From an uncultured Rhizobiaceae bacterium (GTDB lineage Bacteria; Pseudomonadota; Alphaproteobacteria; Rhizobiales; Rhizobiaceae): DNA of 64,000 nt. Below, piece after piece: positions 35,807 to 45,148 of the stretch. The notes under the pieces were generated by a model that did no database searches, was not told the DNA's origin, and saw only the letters and a program-made list of their open reading frames with translations. Numbering within the stretch: the stretch's first letter is position 1; every line of letters begins with the position of its first letter. Made by a program: the position numbers and the translations under genes. The stretch is taken from assembly GCA_947259295.1 (NCBI GenBank), contig CAMYMG010000009.1, positions 1 to 64,000 on the forward strand, read 5' to 3'.

Positions 35807-36721
35807 ATGGACAGGCTTGGCCTTCACGATCTCGACGCGGTCATGGCGATTGCCCGCCGGGGCACGTTTCGCGCTGCGGCGCTCGACCTTGGCGTATCCA
35901 CGACCGCGCTCAGCAACGTCATCGGCAAGGTCGAAGCGCAACTGGGGGTTCGCCTGTTCAACCGGACGACCCGCAGCGTGTCACTTTCCGATGCGGGGCG
36001 CCTGTTCCTGGACCGAGTGGGGCCACCGCTTCAGGATCTCCACGGCGCGCTCGAGGCGGTGCGGGCGCAGCAGGCGAGCCCCTCGGGAACGCTGCGCATC
36101 AATTCCTATGCTTCTGCCGCGCGCGAGATCCTCTCCCCCTTGCTCCTCGAGTTCCTCAGGCGCTACCCGGAGGTCCATGTCGACCTGGTTACGGAGGGGC
36201 GCCTCGTCGACATTGTCGCGGAGGGCTTCGATCTCGGCGTGCGGCGTGCCGATCTCGTGCCAAGCGACATGATCGCGCTGCTGCTTGGCCGCCCGCAACG
36301 CTATGTCGTCGTCGGTTCGCCGGACTATTTCGAACGGAACGACAAGCCTTCCTCGCCGACTGACCTTCTGCATCATTCATGCGTAAGGGGCCGGCTGCCA
36401 AACGGCGCGCTTCTTCGTTGGCGGTTCGAAAAGGACGGCGAACCGTTTCAGGTCGAGGTCAAAGGGCCGGTCACGCTGGACGAGGCAAGTCTTTCCCGTT
36501 CCGCCGTGCTGGCGGGTGTTGGCCTCGGCTACTTCATCGAGGCCGATGTCAGGGATAACATCAAGGCCGGGTCGCTGGTCGCCGTCCTCGAAGCCTGGAT
36601 GCCGGGCGCCGATGAGCTTTGCATCTACTACCCGGGAAGACGCAATCCGTCGGCGGCACACAGGGCGTTCGTCGATCTGGCGCGTGAGTTTGCTTCGAAA
36701 GCGCGAAATGCCGGGGCGTAG
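35807..36721 (+). CDS. LysR-family regulator
   Basis: A 304-residue LTTR. The HTH is in [20 protein letters not shown] and [20 protein letters not shown]; the effector domain continues to the C-terminus ([19 protein letters not shown]). It is divergent from the SnoaL-SDR operon across about 100 bp and likely regulates it. It is convergent with the isomerase gene, seven bases apart. Confidence 0.92.
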   Translation: MDRLGLHDLDAVMAIARRGTFRAAALDLGVSTTALSNVIGKVEAQLGVRLFNRTTRSVSLSDAGRLFLDRVGPPLQDLHGALEAVRAQQASPSGTLRINSYASAAREILSPLLLEFLRRYPEVHVDLVTEGRLVDIVAEGFDLGVRRADLVPSDMIALLLGRPQRYVVVGSPDYFERNDKPSSPTDLLHHSCVRGRLPNGALLRWRFEKDGEPFQVEVKGPVTLDEASLSRSAVLAGVGLGYFIEADVRDNIKAGSLVAVLEAWMPGADELCIYYPGRRNPSAAHRAFVDLAREFASKARNAGA

Positions 36722-36727
36722 CCGGAA

Positions 36728-37540
36728 CTATCCGTTCGTCCTCATTGCGCCCCTAGCAGGCGGCCCGACGCCAAGCGCGTCGGAGCATCGTGCGACGATG
36801 TCCAGGTAGCCATCCACATTCCACGCGGCGCGGCCGATGAAGAGGCCGTCTATGTGCGGGCAGACGGCCAGTTCAGCACAGTTGCCGGCATTGACCGATC
36901 CGCCATAGAGGCAGGAAATGCGCCGGCCGAGAATGGTGGCGGCCACATCGATGATCTCGGCCTGACGCGCGTCGGCATAGTCGGCCGTCGCAGGGATGCC
37001 GTCCTTGCCGATTGCCCAGACCGGCTCGTAGGCGAGCAGGATCGGAGAGGCGTGCTGCGAGGCTGACAGCCTGCCGAGGGCCGACTCTACCTGCCGGCGC
37101 AGAACCGCCGTCGCGCGGCCGGATTCCCGCTCGGCCTGCGTTTCGCCGATGCAGATCAGAGGAATCAGCCCGTGGCGCACGGCGGCTTCGGTCTTCAGCC
37201 CGACGGTTTCGTCGGTTTCGCCGAAATGTTCTCGGCGTTCCGAGTGGCCGAGTTCGACCATGTCGAGGTTGCAGTCCTTCAGCATCAGGGGCGACACCTC
37301 CCCGGTCCATGCGCCGGCGTCGGCCCAGTGCATGTTCTGCGCGCCGACCTTGACCGAGGTCGCGGCAAGCATGGCCTTGACCTCACGAACCGCGGTAAAC
37401 GGCGGGATGACGAAGCGCTGAATCCGCGGATCGCGCACTGCATCGGCGCCGGCCAGCGCGGCGGCGAAGGCTCGCGCCTCGGCCAGCGTCTTGTTCATCT
37501 TCCAGCTGGTGCCGATCCAGAATTGCGGTGTGTCCGTCAT
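36728..37540 (-). CDS. tpiA: Triosephosphate isomerase family protein
   Basis: A 270-residue TIM-barrel enzyme. Catalytic residues are visible: Lys in SWKMNKT, His in ELGHSERREHF, Glu in YEPVWAIG, and the phosphate-binding GGSVN loop. The length and the IGTSWKMNKTLAEAR start resemble the second TpiA type (EryH-like) used in polyol catabolism of alphaproteobacteria. No partner erythritol genes are next to it; the closest polyol-like genes are the GlpABK-like module 6 kb away. It could also be a true glycolytic isomerase. Confidence 0.9.
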   Translation of the reverse strand: MTDTPQFWIGTSWKMNKTLAEARAFAAALAGADAVRDPRIQRFVIPPFTAVREVKAMLAATSVKVGAQNMHWADAGAWTGEVSPLMLKDCNLDMVELGHSERREHFGETDETVGLKTEAAVRHGLIPLICIGETQAERESGRATAVLRRQVESALGRLSASQHASPILLAYEPVWAIGKDGIPATADYADARQAEIIDVAATILGRRISCLYGGSVNAGNCAELAVCPHIDGLFIGRAAWNVDGYLDIVARCSDALGVGPPARGAMRTNG

Positions 37541-37606
37541 GCCCCTGCCCTGTTGCCGCGCCCAGAAGAAAATGGCCGCCGTCGCGCCATGATCGGGGAA
37601 CTGTCT

Positions 37607-38887
37607 TTACGGCCTCTCCCTATAACGCGGAGACCCCGCCGATTCCGCCGGATCGCCGTCGAGGATCATCTCGAGCTCTTCGGACTGCTTCTTCACGGGC
37701 AGCGGATTGTTGCCTTCCAGCACGTTAATCGGCGCCGCGACGGTGTTTGCCGCGACATTACCGACCGTGCCGACGGTGCCGGCGACGACCGCGCCGATGC
37801 TCTGTCCCAGACTCACCTGGGAATCAGTAATCGGCTGGCCGGTGACCAGACGCTGGCCGATCAGTTGCACGATTTCCGGGCTTTCGGCGAACTTGCCATG
37901 GTTCAGCCTGTCGCTGCTCGCGACCTTGGTGAGGTCGATCACCGTGATGCCGGCCGCTTCCAGCTTGGACCTGTAAGGTTCGACCGACGGGTCGATCTGA
38001 CCCACCCGGTCGACGCCACCCGAGACCAGCCGCGATATTTTCAGCGCCCTGTCATCCTGCGAAACGAAGATGGTGATCCTCGGCTTCTTGCTGCCCAGTT
38101 CCCACCATTGCTGGGCAAAGACATCGACGTCGAGATCGGGCGATGCCAGCACGACATTGTCGATCTTGGCCGGGATGTTGCCCTCCCTGATGGCCATTTG
38201 CCGCAACGCTTCCATGGCGAGCCACGTGCCCATCGAATGGGCCATCACCGTTATGTCCTTCACCTTGGGATCGGCAACCAGCGTGGCCAGCGTCCGCTCC
38301 AGCGCGGTGCGCGAAAAGTTGGTGCTCTCCTTGTCGTAATTATAGTCGAAGACACTGGCGTGCGAGGGCCAGGTGAAGAGGATCGGCGCTACATCGGCGC
38401 CCGAATCGTGGACGATCTGCGCGAATCGGAACACCGAATCCTCATAGCGGTTGTTGAAACCGTGAATGAACACCAGCACGTGGCCATCATGATCGTTGCG
38501 GTTCAGCCATTCGCGGCCTTCGGCCACCGATGTCAGGTTCTGTGCGCGAATGACGGCAAAATCCTTGCGCGGATCGGCCGGCAGGCTCTTCGGCCAGTCC
38601 ACGGTTCCGGCGACACGATTGGGCGGGATCGAGATTTCCATGTCGGTCAGCGACAGCACCGGGCTGCGCTCTCCCGAAAACAGCGTTGCCGGATTTCCCG
38701 ACGGCTTGCGGCTGGTGGCGACCAGCATCGTCACGGTGGATGCCTGCGCCGGCACCCTTTCCGCCGCAACCGGGGTCAGCACGCCTTCCGGTCGGCCGGC
38801 GCATGCTGTTACCGCAAGGCAAAGCAGCAACAGCCAGGCTGGCGTGAAGGTCCGGAAGGTCCGGAAGGTCGACTTCTTGATACGCAT
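37607..38887 (-). CDS. Alpha/beta hydrolase lipoprotein (DUF900 family)
   Basis: A 426-residue protein. A membrane-anchor start (MRIKKSTFRTFRTFTPAWLL) with the lipobox LAVTACAG suggests a lipoprotein. The DUF900 alpha/beta hydrolase domain follows, with HGFNNRYEDS (oxyanion), nucleophile elbow AHSMGTW and an acid/His pair towards SQDDRALK and LNHGKF. The tail is a low-complexity VG/TV-rich stretch. The lead codons for FRTFRTF form two direct repeats of ggtccggaa on the plus strand. The start at 38887 begins the signal; a longer frame is unsupported. Confidence 0.85.
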   Translation of the reverse strand: MRIKKSTFRTFRTFTPAWLLLLCLAVTACAGRPEGVLTPVAAERVPAQASTVTMLVATSRKPSGNPATLFSGERSPVLSLTDMEISIPPNRVAGTVDWPKSLPADPRKDFAVIRAQNLTSVAEGREWLNRNDHDGHVLVFIHGFNNRYEDSVFRFAQIVHDSGADVAPILFTWPSHASVFDYNYDKESTNFSRTALERTLATLVADPKVKDITVMAHSMGTWLAMEALRQMAIREGNIPAKIDNVVLASPDLDVDVFAQQWWELGSKKPRITIFVSQDDRALKISRLVSGGVDRVGQIDPSVEPYRSKLEAAGITVIDLTKVASSDRLNHGKFAESPEIVQLIGQRLVTGQPITDSQVSLGQSIGAVVAGTVGTVGNVAANTVAAPINVLEGNNPLPVKKQSEELEMILDGDPAESAGSPRYRERP

Positions 38888-39059
38888 GGCTGTGCCTACC
38901 ACAAAAACTTGCCGACAGTCGTGAAGAGTCCTGTCGCGGGACGTTCGCACCCGATCGCCGGGGCCGCCCAGCGCCGCTCCGGCAGGACCGCACTTGTTTG
39001 ATATATCAGCCGTCTGTAGTGTCAGGCAGGGTCGAATCCGGCCGGCGACGGGATGAACG

Positions 39060-39707
39060 ATGCAGCATGATAGGGTGGAGCCGGCCGCGACCAGGGCCTA
39101 CCGCGAACTCGAGCGGCTGATCGTTACGCTCGAACTGGCGCCGGGTGCCATAGCCACCGAAAGCACGCTGATCGAGCGGCTGGAACTCGGGCGCACGCCG
39201 GTGCGCGAGGCGATACAACGGCTTGCCTGGGAAGGTCTGATCGAGATTCGCCCGCGCGCGGGACTGGCGATTGCACCGCTGCATGCCGGCGACTGGCTGC
39301 GCGTGATTGACGCGCGCGCCGGCGTCGAGGTCGTCTTGGCGAGGTCGGCCGCCCGTTTCGTCACGCTGGAAACCGCGAAGCTGTTCGAAGAGGCCGCGCT
39401 CGCCATGCAGAAGGCGACGTCGTCCGCCGATGTGCTCGGCTTTCTCGAGGCGGACAAGGCGCTCGACGAGGCCTTGGCGCTTGCTGCGGACAATCCATTT
39501 GCCGCGCGGCTTGCCGCCCCACTGCAGACGCACAGCCGGCGCTTCTGGTACCGTTTTCACCGCGAGACGGGTCTGGCCATCTCCGCCCGCCATCACGTCG
39601 CGCTGATCGAGGCGATCGTGCGCCATGACGAGGATGCCGCGGCCGAGCGGGCCGGCCAGCTGATGGCGATGCTTCGCGCCAACGCCGAGACCGCTGCGAC
39701 ACGCTGA
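39060..39707 (+). CDS. GntR-family regulator
   Basis: A 215-residue GntR regulator. The winged HTH is clear (IVTLELAPGAIATESTLIERLELGRTPVREAIQRLAWEG). The C-terminal FCD-like domain is shorter than usual and rich in Ala. It is convergent with the TRAP dctP gene and shares the bidirectional hairpin terminator at 39720. It likely controls the TRAP system. Confidence 0.88.
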   Translation: MQHDRVEPAATRAYRELERLIVTLELAPGAIATESTLIERLELGRTPVREAIQRLAWEGLIEIRPRAGLAIAPLHAGDWLRVIDARAGVEVVLARSAARFVTLETAKLFEEAALAMQKATSSADVLGFLEADKALDEALALAADNPFAARLAAPLQTHSRRFWYRFHRETGLAISARHHVALIEAIVRHDEDAAAERAGQLMAMLRANAETAATR

Positions 39708-39719
39708 GCTGAAACGAAA

Positions 39720-39750
39720 ATGGCGGGCCGACGCCCGCCATCCCGTTTTT
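39720..39750. terminator. Strong intrinsic terminator between convergent genes
   Basis: ATGGCGGGC and GCCCGCCAT pair in a perfect 9-bp stem with loop CGAC, followed by CCCGTTTTT. It serves the GntR gene ending at 39707 and, on the other strand, may help end the TRAP operon. Confidence 0.88.
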
Positions 39751-39765
39751 CCATTCGCCTGCCGC

Positions 39766-40863
39766 TTAGCGATAGGGGTAGCCGGCCTTGTTCATAACGG
39801 CAGCATAGTCCTTGAATGCCTGGACGACCTTGGCCGAGCGCGGGCTGGCCGAGGCGATCTCGTCCCAGAAGGCTTCGGAATCGGTGACCACCTGCCCCCA
39901 TTCCTCGGCCGGCAGGGAGGTCAGTTCCATCTTCTCGCCCTCGACGCGCAGCTTCGCCTCGCCGCCCCAGTACCAGACGTCGCGATAGTAGTGCGACTGG
40001 TCGATGGTCGAGCGGTAGAGCTGCTGCAGGTGCGGCGGCACCTTGTTCCAGCTTTCCGTGTTGGCGAAGTAGGAGCCGAACCAGGCGCCGGTGACCGAAT
40101 TGGTCAGGGCGTAGTTGCAGACATCGGCCCAGCCGACTTCGTAGGCCTCGGTGAAGCCGCACCAGGCGACGCCGTCCAGCTCGCCCGTCTGCATCGCCAC
40201 CTCGACGTCGTCCCACGGCACGGTGACCGGGATCAGGCCGTATTTCGACAGGAACTTGCCGGCCGTGGGCACGCCGAAGACGCGCAGGCCGTTCATGTCG
40301 GCGAGGCTGCGGATCGGCTTGTTGACGGTGAAGATGTGCAGCGGGTCCCAGGCGCCGGACGACAGCCAGGTCACATTGTCGACCTCGCCGTAGGCCTCGT
40401 TCCAGATTTCGTTCAGGCCGTAGTAGTTGAACAGCGCAGGCACATCGAGGCTGTAGCGCGTGGCGAAGGGGAAATAGCCGCCGAACACCGAGATGTCGAC
40501 CGGCGAGGCCATCGTCGCGTCGTCCGACTGCACGGCGTCGATCGTGCCGTTCTGCATGGCGCGGAACAGCTCGGCGGTCGGCACCAACTGGTCGGCGTAG
40601 TAGAGCTCGATCTCCATCTCGCCATTGGCCGCGGCGTTGAACGCGTCGATCTGCGGCTTGATGACATGGGCGCCGAGCGGCGCGCCGGAATAGCTCTGCA
40701 GGCGCCACTTGATCGGCGCCTGGGCCCGCACGATTGCCGGAGCCGCGAGCGTGGAGCCGGCGATAGCCGCGCCGCCGAGGCCGGCATTGCGCAGGAAGGT
40801 ACGGCGGCTCGCAAGGATCTTTTCGGATGGTGATAGGGTCTTGTTGTCTTTCGTCATCGTCAC
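39766..40863 (-). CDS. dctP: TRAP transporter periplasmic binding protein (DctP-type)
   Basis: A 365-residue TRAP solute receptor. The N-terminus carries a twin-arginine-type signal (ASRRTFLRNAGLGGAAIAGS, cleavage near IVRAQA). The mature fold shows DAFNAAANGEMEIELYYAD, TAGKFLSKYGLIPV, DDVEVAMQTGELDGV and FLxxTESWNKVPPH. It is the first gene of the minus-strand DctP-DctM-DctQ cluster read toward the GntR gene. Class resembles the mannitol/chloroaromatic TRAP receptors, but the ligand cannot be fixed. Confidence 0.9.
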   Translation of the reverse strand: MTMTKDNKTLSPSEKILASRRTFLRNAGLGGAAIAGSTLAAPAIVRAQAPIKWRLQSYSGAPLGAHVIKPQIDAFNAAANGEMEIELYYADQLVPTAELFRAMQNGTIDAVQSDDATMASPVDISVFGGYFPFATRYSLDVPALFNYYGLNEIWNEAYGEVDNVTWLSSGAWDPLHIFTVNKPIRSLADMNGLRVFGVPTAGKFLSKYGLIPVTVPWDDVEVAMQTGELDGVAWCGFTEAYEVGWADVCNYALTNSVTGAWFGSYFANTESWNKVPPHLQQLYRSTIDQSHYYRDVWYWGGEAKLRVEGEKMELTSLPAEEWGQVVTDSEAFWDEIASASPRSAKVVQAFKDYAAVMNKAGYPYR

Positions 40864-40923
40864 TTTACTCCTCTGGTGGATCGGTTGTTGCGGCCTCTCC
40901 GGGCCGTTGGCGATAGTCGGGGT

Positions 40924-42246
40924 TCAGATCCCCCGGACATGCTGGGGCAGCCATAGTGCCAGCTGCGGAAAGATCATGACCAGCGCGATGGTCAGCGCCA
41001 TCATCACGACGAAGGGCCAGATCGAACGGTAGATGTCGGTCAGGCCGATCTCCTTGGGCGCCATCGCCCGCATCAGGAACAGATTGTAGCCGAAGGGCGG
41101 GGTGATGTAGGCGATCTGGCAGGTCATCGTGTAGAGCACGCCGAACCACACCAGGTCGAATTCGAGAATCTTGACCAGCGGCACGTAGAGCGGCGCGACG
41201 ATCACCAGCATGGCTGTGTCGTCGAGGAACATGCCCATGATGATGAACGACACCTGCATCATGATGATGATCTGCCAGGGCGTCAGCTCCCAGCGCGTGA
41301 TGAACAGCGACTCGATGGCGCGCACAGCGCCGAGCCCGTCGAAGATGGCGCCGAAGGCGAGCGCTGCGAGGATCAGCCACAGGAACATGCAGGAGATGCC
41401 GAGCGTCTTGCGCGCCGTCTCCGTGACTAGGTTCCACGACAGCCGGCCCTTCAGTGCCGCGGCGATGGTTGCCGAGGTGGCTCCGACGGCCGAGCTCTCG
41501 ACCAGGCTGGTGATGCCCATGACGAACAGGCCGGTCATGGTGAAGAAGATCAGGAAGGGGATGATGCCGGCGCGCAGCAAGGCGAGTTTCTCGCGGAGGG
41601 GCATCTCAAGTTCCTCGTCCGAAACGACGGGCGCGAGTTCCGGATTGAGGCGGCAGCGGATCAGCACGTAGACGACGAACATCGCCGCCATCAGCAGGCC
41701 CGGCATCACGCCGGCCAGCCACAGCTGGCTGACCGGCTGGCGCGCGATCATGCCGTAAAGCACCATGACGACACTCGGCGGCACCAGGATGCCGAGCGAG
41801 GAACCACCCTGCACGACGCCCGATATCAGCACCTTGTCGTAGCCGCGCCGCAGCATTTCCGGCAGCGCGATGGTGGCGCCGATCGCCATGCCGGCGACCG
41901 AGAGCCCGTTCATCGCCGAAATGATGACCATCAGGAAGATCGTGCCGATGGCCAGCCCGCCGCGCACGCGGCCGAACCAGACATGCAGCATGCGGTAAAG
42001 ATCCTCGGCGATGCCGGATTCGGCGAGGATATAGCCCATGTAGATGAACAGGGGCAGCGTCAGCATCGGGAACCAGTTGAACAGCTTGAACGCGGCGCTG
42101 AACGGCATCTCGACGGCGCCTTGGCCATAAAGCAGCAGCGCGGCGCCGGCCGCCACGAAGCCGATGGCAGCGAACACGCGCTGCCCGGTCATGAGCAGAA
42201 CCATCATCGATGCGAACATCAGGATGGCGATGAGTTCATAGCTCAT
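40924..42246 (-). CDS. dctM: TRAP transporter large permease (DctM-type)
   Basis: A 440-residue 12-TM-class transporter of the DctM family. Seen: GQRVFAAIGFVAAG, FIYMGYILAESGIAE, SAMNGLSVAGMAIGATIALPE, GSSLGILVPPSV and the C-terminal TPPFGYNLFLMRAM. The start at 42246 overlaps the DctQ gene by four bases; the longer upstream frame is out of frame with DctQ. It imports an organic acid with a cation gradient. Confidence 0.93.
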   Translation of the reverse strand: MSYELIAILMFASMMVLLMTGQRVFAAIGFVAAGAALLLYGQGAVEMPFSAAFKLFNWFPMLTLPLFIYMGYILAESGIAEDLYRMLHVWFGRVRGGLAIGTIFLMVIISAMNGLSVAGMAIGATIALPEMLRRGYDKVLISGVVQGGSSLGILVPPSVVMVLYGMIARQPVSQLWLAGVMPGLLMAAMFVVYVLIRCRLNPELAPVVSDEELEMPLREKLALLRAGIIPFLIFFTMTGLFVMGITSLVESSAVGATSATIAAALKGRLSWNLVTETARKTLGISCMFLWLILAALAFGAIFDGLGAVRAIESLFITRWELTPWQIIIMMQVSFIIMGMFLDDTAMLVIVAPLYVPLVKILEFDLVWFGVLYTMTCQIAYITPPFGYNLFLMRAMAPKEIGLTDIYRSIWPFVVMMALTIALVMIFPQLALWLPQHVRGI

Positions 42247-42755
42247 GAAAGGTCGGCTCCGCGCAGGGTGGCGATGTGCTTGAAGGCGAGGGAGACGCTC
42301 TGCAGCAGCATCAGCACGATACAGGCGACCATCAGGCTCTTGATGGGGATCATCGAGGGATTCCACATCGAGAAGCGGCGTTCGCCGGTCTCGATGGCGT
42401 AGGTCAGGCTGGAGACCGAGCCGATCAGCAGCACTGCGAGATAGAAGATCAGGCAGCCGATGGTCGCCAAGTCCATCTTGGCCTTGCCGCGTTCCGACAG
42501 GCGCTCGTAGAAGAGGTCCATGCGGACGTGGGAATCGTTCTTCAGCGTCGCCGCGCCGCCCATGAAGTAATAGGCGGCCAGTGTGAACTGGGCGAATTCG
42601 ATGCACCAGTGCAGCGGAATGTGGATGACGTTGCGCGTCACCGCGTCGAGTAGCAGCACGCCGACCATGACGAAGATCAGCATCATCGCAACATAGCCGA
42701 CATAGTCCGAGATCCGGTCGACGATGCGGACGTAGTGTCTTATCGCGGCTGGCAT
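42243..42755 (-). CDS. dctQ: TRAP transporter small permease (DctQ-type)
   Basis: A 170-residue four-TM protein of the DctQ family with VGYVAMMLIFVMVGVLLLDA, NVIHIPLHWCIEFAQFTLAAY and GAATLKNDSHVRMDLFYERLSE. The start at 42755 is chosen for the SD aggggc six bases upstream; an upstream ATG at 42788 has none. The DeoR gene ends 55 bp away on the same strand. Confidence 0.9.
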   Translation of the reverse strand: MPAAIRHYVRIVDRISDYVGYVAMMLIFVMVGVLLLDAVTRNVIHIPLHWCIEFAQFTLAAYYFMGGAATLKNDSHVRMDLFYERLSERGKAKMDLATIGCLIFYLAVLLIGSVSSLTYAIETGERRFSMWNPSMIPIKSLMVACIVLMLLQSVSLAFKHIATLRGADLS

Positions 42756-42810
42756 GTTTGCCCCTGATGCTGTCTCGAAAGTCGGCACGAATTTGCAGTG
42801 TGGCCGGAAC

Positions 42811-43566
42811 TCATCTGATTGTCACCTCGGCGGCCCGCAACGATCCGGCGAGGATCGGCTCCGGCGGCTGGTCGGAGACCAGCATGTCGACATCGGAAAG
42901 CGCGCAGACCTGGAAGGCGGCGCGGCGATCGAACTTGGTGGCGTCGGCCACCACCACGACCTGGCGGGCGCGGCCGATCATGGCCCTTGCCATCTGCGCC
43001 TCGTCGAAATTGGCATCCATGATGCCGGCCTCGGCGTCGATGGCGGCAACCGTCAGCACCGCATAGTCGGCTTGGAAGGCCTCGACCTGCCTGATGGCCA
43101 GCGGACCGACGGTCTCGGCGTTGTCGGCGCCATAGGTCCCGCCAAGGAGATAGACGGCGTTCTCGAGCCCGGCCGTGCCGAACACCTGCGCGATGCGCAG
43201 CGAATTGGTGATGACGGTCATGCCGCCGGTCGGCGCCAGTTGCTCGGCGCAGGCCAGGGTCGTCGACCCGGTGTCGATGAACAGCGTATCGCCGCGCTCG
43301 ACGATATCAGCCAGCTTGCCGGCGATGGCGCGCTTGGCCTCGGCGTTCTCCACCATGCGCTGCTGGAAGCTCGATTCCGACTGCATGCGCGGACGCTTGG
43401 CGCCGCCATGCACCTTCTGGATGACGCCGGCCTCGGCGAGCAGGCCGAGGTCGCGCCTGATCGTCTCGGTCGAGACGTCGAAGCGCTCGGCCAGCGCCTC
43501 GACCGAGACCTGGCCGTCTCTGCCGATGATCGCCGCAATCTGGCCCTGCCGCTGCTTTGGTTTCAT
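42811..43566 (-). CDS. DeoR-family regulator
   Basis: A 251-residue DeoR/GlpR-type repressor. The HTH is MKPKQRQGQIAAIIGRDGQV, VEALAERFDVSTETIRRDLG. The sugar-phosphate-sensing domain follows with TLFIDTGSTTLACAEQLAP and VVVADATKFDRRAAFQV. It is divergent from the oxidoreductase-kinase operon across 178 bp and is also upstream of the TRAP genes in its own direction. It probably senses the phosphorylated product of the FGGY kinase. Confidence 0.92.
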   Translation of the reverse strand: MKPKQRQGQIAAIIGRDGQVSVEALAERFDVSTETIRRDLGLLAEAGVIQKVHGGAKRPRMQSESSFQQRMVENAEAKRAIAGKLADIVERGDTLFIDTGSTTLACAEQLAPTGGMTVITNSLRIAQVFGTAGLENAVYLLGGTYGADNAETVGPLAIRQVEAFQADYAVLTVAAIDAEAGIMDANFDEAQMARAMIGRARQVVVVADATKFDRRAAFQVCALSDVDMLVSDQPPEPILAGSLRAAEVTIR

Positions 43567-43744
43567 CCCGCCCCCAAGACTGACACGAAACAAGCCGGAG
43601 CGACCAAGTCAACAGTTTTTTGCTCGTTAACGGTAGAATCTTTGATAGTTCTGCTCGGATTGTTGACTAATTGGTCATTCCATGGGCATGTCTGCCCAAT
43701 CAGCACTCAAAGGCGACCAGCCAGGGCGGGAGAGTCGCTTACCG

Positions 43745-45148
43745 ATGTCGCGAGACGGCCTTCCTTCAGGTGTGTTCGACGTCGCCGTCATCGGCGCCGG
43801 GGTGATCGGCTGTGCCATTGCCAGACGCTTCACGCTGGAAGGCGCGCGCGTCATCGTCATCGAGAAGGCGCTCGACATTCTCGACGGCGCCTCGAAGGGC
43901 AACAGCGCGATCCTGCACACCGGTTTCGACGCACCCCCGGGTTCGCTCGAACTGGCCTGCATCAAGGCCGGCTACGCCGAATATCTGCAAATTCACGAGC
44001 GCCTCAATCTGCCGCTGCTGCGTTCCGGCGCCATGGTGCTCGCCTGGACCGAGGAGCAGGAAGCTGCCCTGCCGGCACTGATGGAGCAGGCGCGGACCAA
44101 CGGCATCGCCGACGTGCAGGCGCTGACGGCGCGCGAGGCCCGCGAACTCGAACCCGGCATCGCCGACACGCTGCGGGCGGCGTTCCGGGTGCCGCGCGAA
44201 TATCTCGTCGATCCCTGGTCGGCGCCGCATGCGTATCTGCTGCAGGCAATCGAGAATGGCGCCGTCCTGCAGCGCAACTGCGAGGTCACCGGCGGCATCT
44301 ATGACGGCGTGGCGTGGCGTCTCGACACCAGCCTCGGCGGCATCGAGGCGCGGCTTGTCGTCAACGCTGCCGGGCTCTATGGCGACATCGTCGACGAGAG
44401 GCTGACCGGGCGTCGCGACTTCCACATCAAGCCGCGCAAGGGCCAGTTCGTCGTCTACGACAAGCCGGCGGCCCGGCTCGCCGCGCATATATTGCTGCCC
44501 GTGCCGAGCAAGACCACGAAGGGCATCGTGGTCTGCCGCACCATCTACGGTAATCTCCTCGTCGGCCCGACCGCCGAGGAGCAGGAGGCGCGCGACATCG
44601 CCGAACTGTCGCCGAAGGTGCTCGCGTCACTGCGGCACCGCGGCGAGGAAATCCTGCCTGGGCTTGCCGGCGAAGACGTGACGGCGATCTATGCCGGGCT
44701 GCGCCCGGCCACTGAATACAAGGACTACAAGATCCGCGCCCGCGAGGGCCAGGCCTACATCACCGCCGGCGGCATACGCTCCACCGGCCTGAGTTCGGCG
44801 CTCGGCGTTGCGCGATACGTCCAGGCGCTGGCGGTGCGCCTTGGCATCCCGGCGAGAACCATGCCGGACCCCGCCTGGCCGCGCCTGCCGGCGATGACCG
44901 ACGAGGGCAAGCGCGACTGGCAATGCGCCGGCAATGGCGGCATCGTCTGCCATTGCGAACTGGTAACGCGGCGCGAGATCGAACAGGCCATGACCGGCCC
45001 GCTGGCGCCGCAGACGCTCGGCGGGCTGAAGCGCCGCACCCGCGTCACCATGGGACGCTGCCAGGGCTTTTACTGCTCAGCCGATCTCGCCGAGATGACG
45101 CGCGATCGGCTGACCGTCGGCATGACCGGGAGCGCCGATGCCGGCTGA
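43745..45148 (+). CDS. FAD-dependent oxidoreductase with BFD-type [2Fe-2S] domain
   Basis: A 467-residue GlpA-like dehydrogenase. The FAD-binding VAVIGAGVIGCAIARRF is at the N-terminus and the DAO domain continues through KGNSAILHTGFDAPPG and GGIRSTGLSSALG. The C-terminal BFD-like domain carries CHC and C-x4-C (IVCHCELVTRRE, GRCQGFYC), four Cys for a [2Fe-2S] cluster as in anaerobic glycerol-3-phosphate dehydrogenase GlpA. The start at 43745 (ggcggga SD) is preferred over ATGs at 43682/43688. It likely feeds electrons from a phosphorylated polyol to the membrane. Confidence 0.88.
   Translation: MSRDGLPSGVFDVAVIGAGVIGCAIARRFTLEGARVIVIEKALDILDGASKGNSAILHTGFDAPPGSLELACIKAGYAEYLQIHERLNLPLLRSGAMVLAWTEEQEAALPALMEQARTNGIADVQALTAREARELEPGIADTLRAAFRVPREYLVDPWSAPHAYLLQAIENGAVLQRNCEVTGGIYDGVAWRLDTSLGGIEARLVVNAAGLYGDIVDERLTGRRDFHIKPRKGQFVVYDKPAARLAAHILLPVPSKTTKGIVVCRTIYGNLLVGPTAEEQEARDIAELSPKVLASLRHRGEEILPGLAGEDVTAIYAGLRPATEYKDYKIRAREGQAYITAGGIRSTGLSSALGVARYVQALAVRLGIPARTMPDPAWPRLPAMTDEGKRDWQCAGNGGIVCHCELVTRREIEQAMTGPLAPQTLGGLKRRTRVTMGRCQGFYCSADLAEMTRDRLTVGMTGSADAG

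Noticed and set aside
37172-39001. 609-codon plus-strand frame opposite the isomerase and lipoprotein genes
   Set aside because: Antisense shadow; both minus-strand genes have catalytic motifs and this frame has none.
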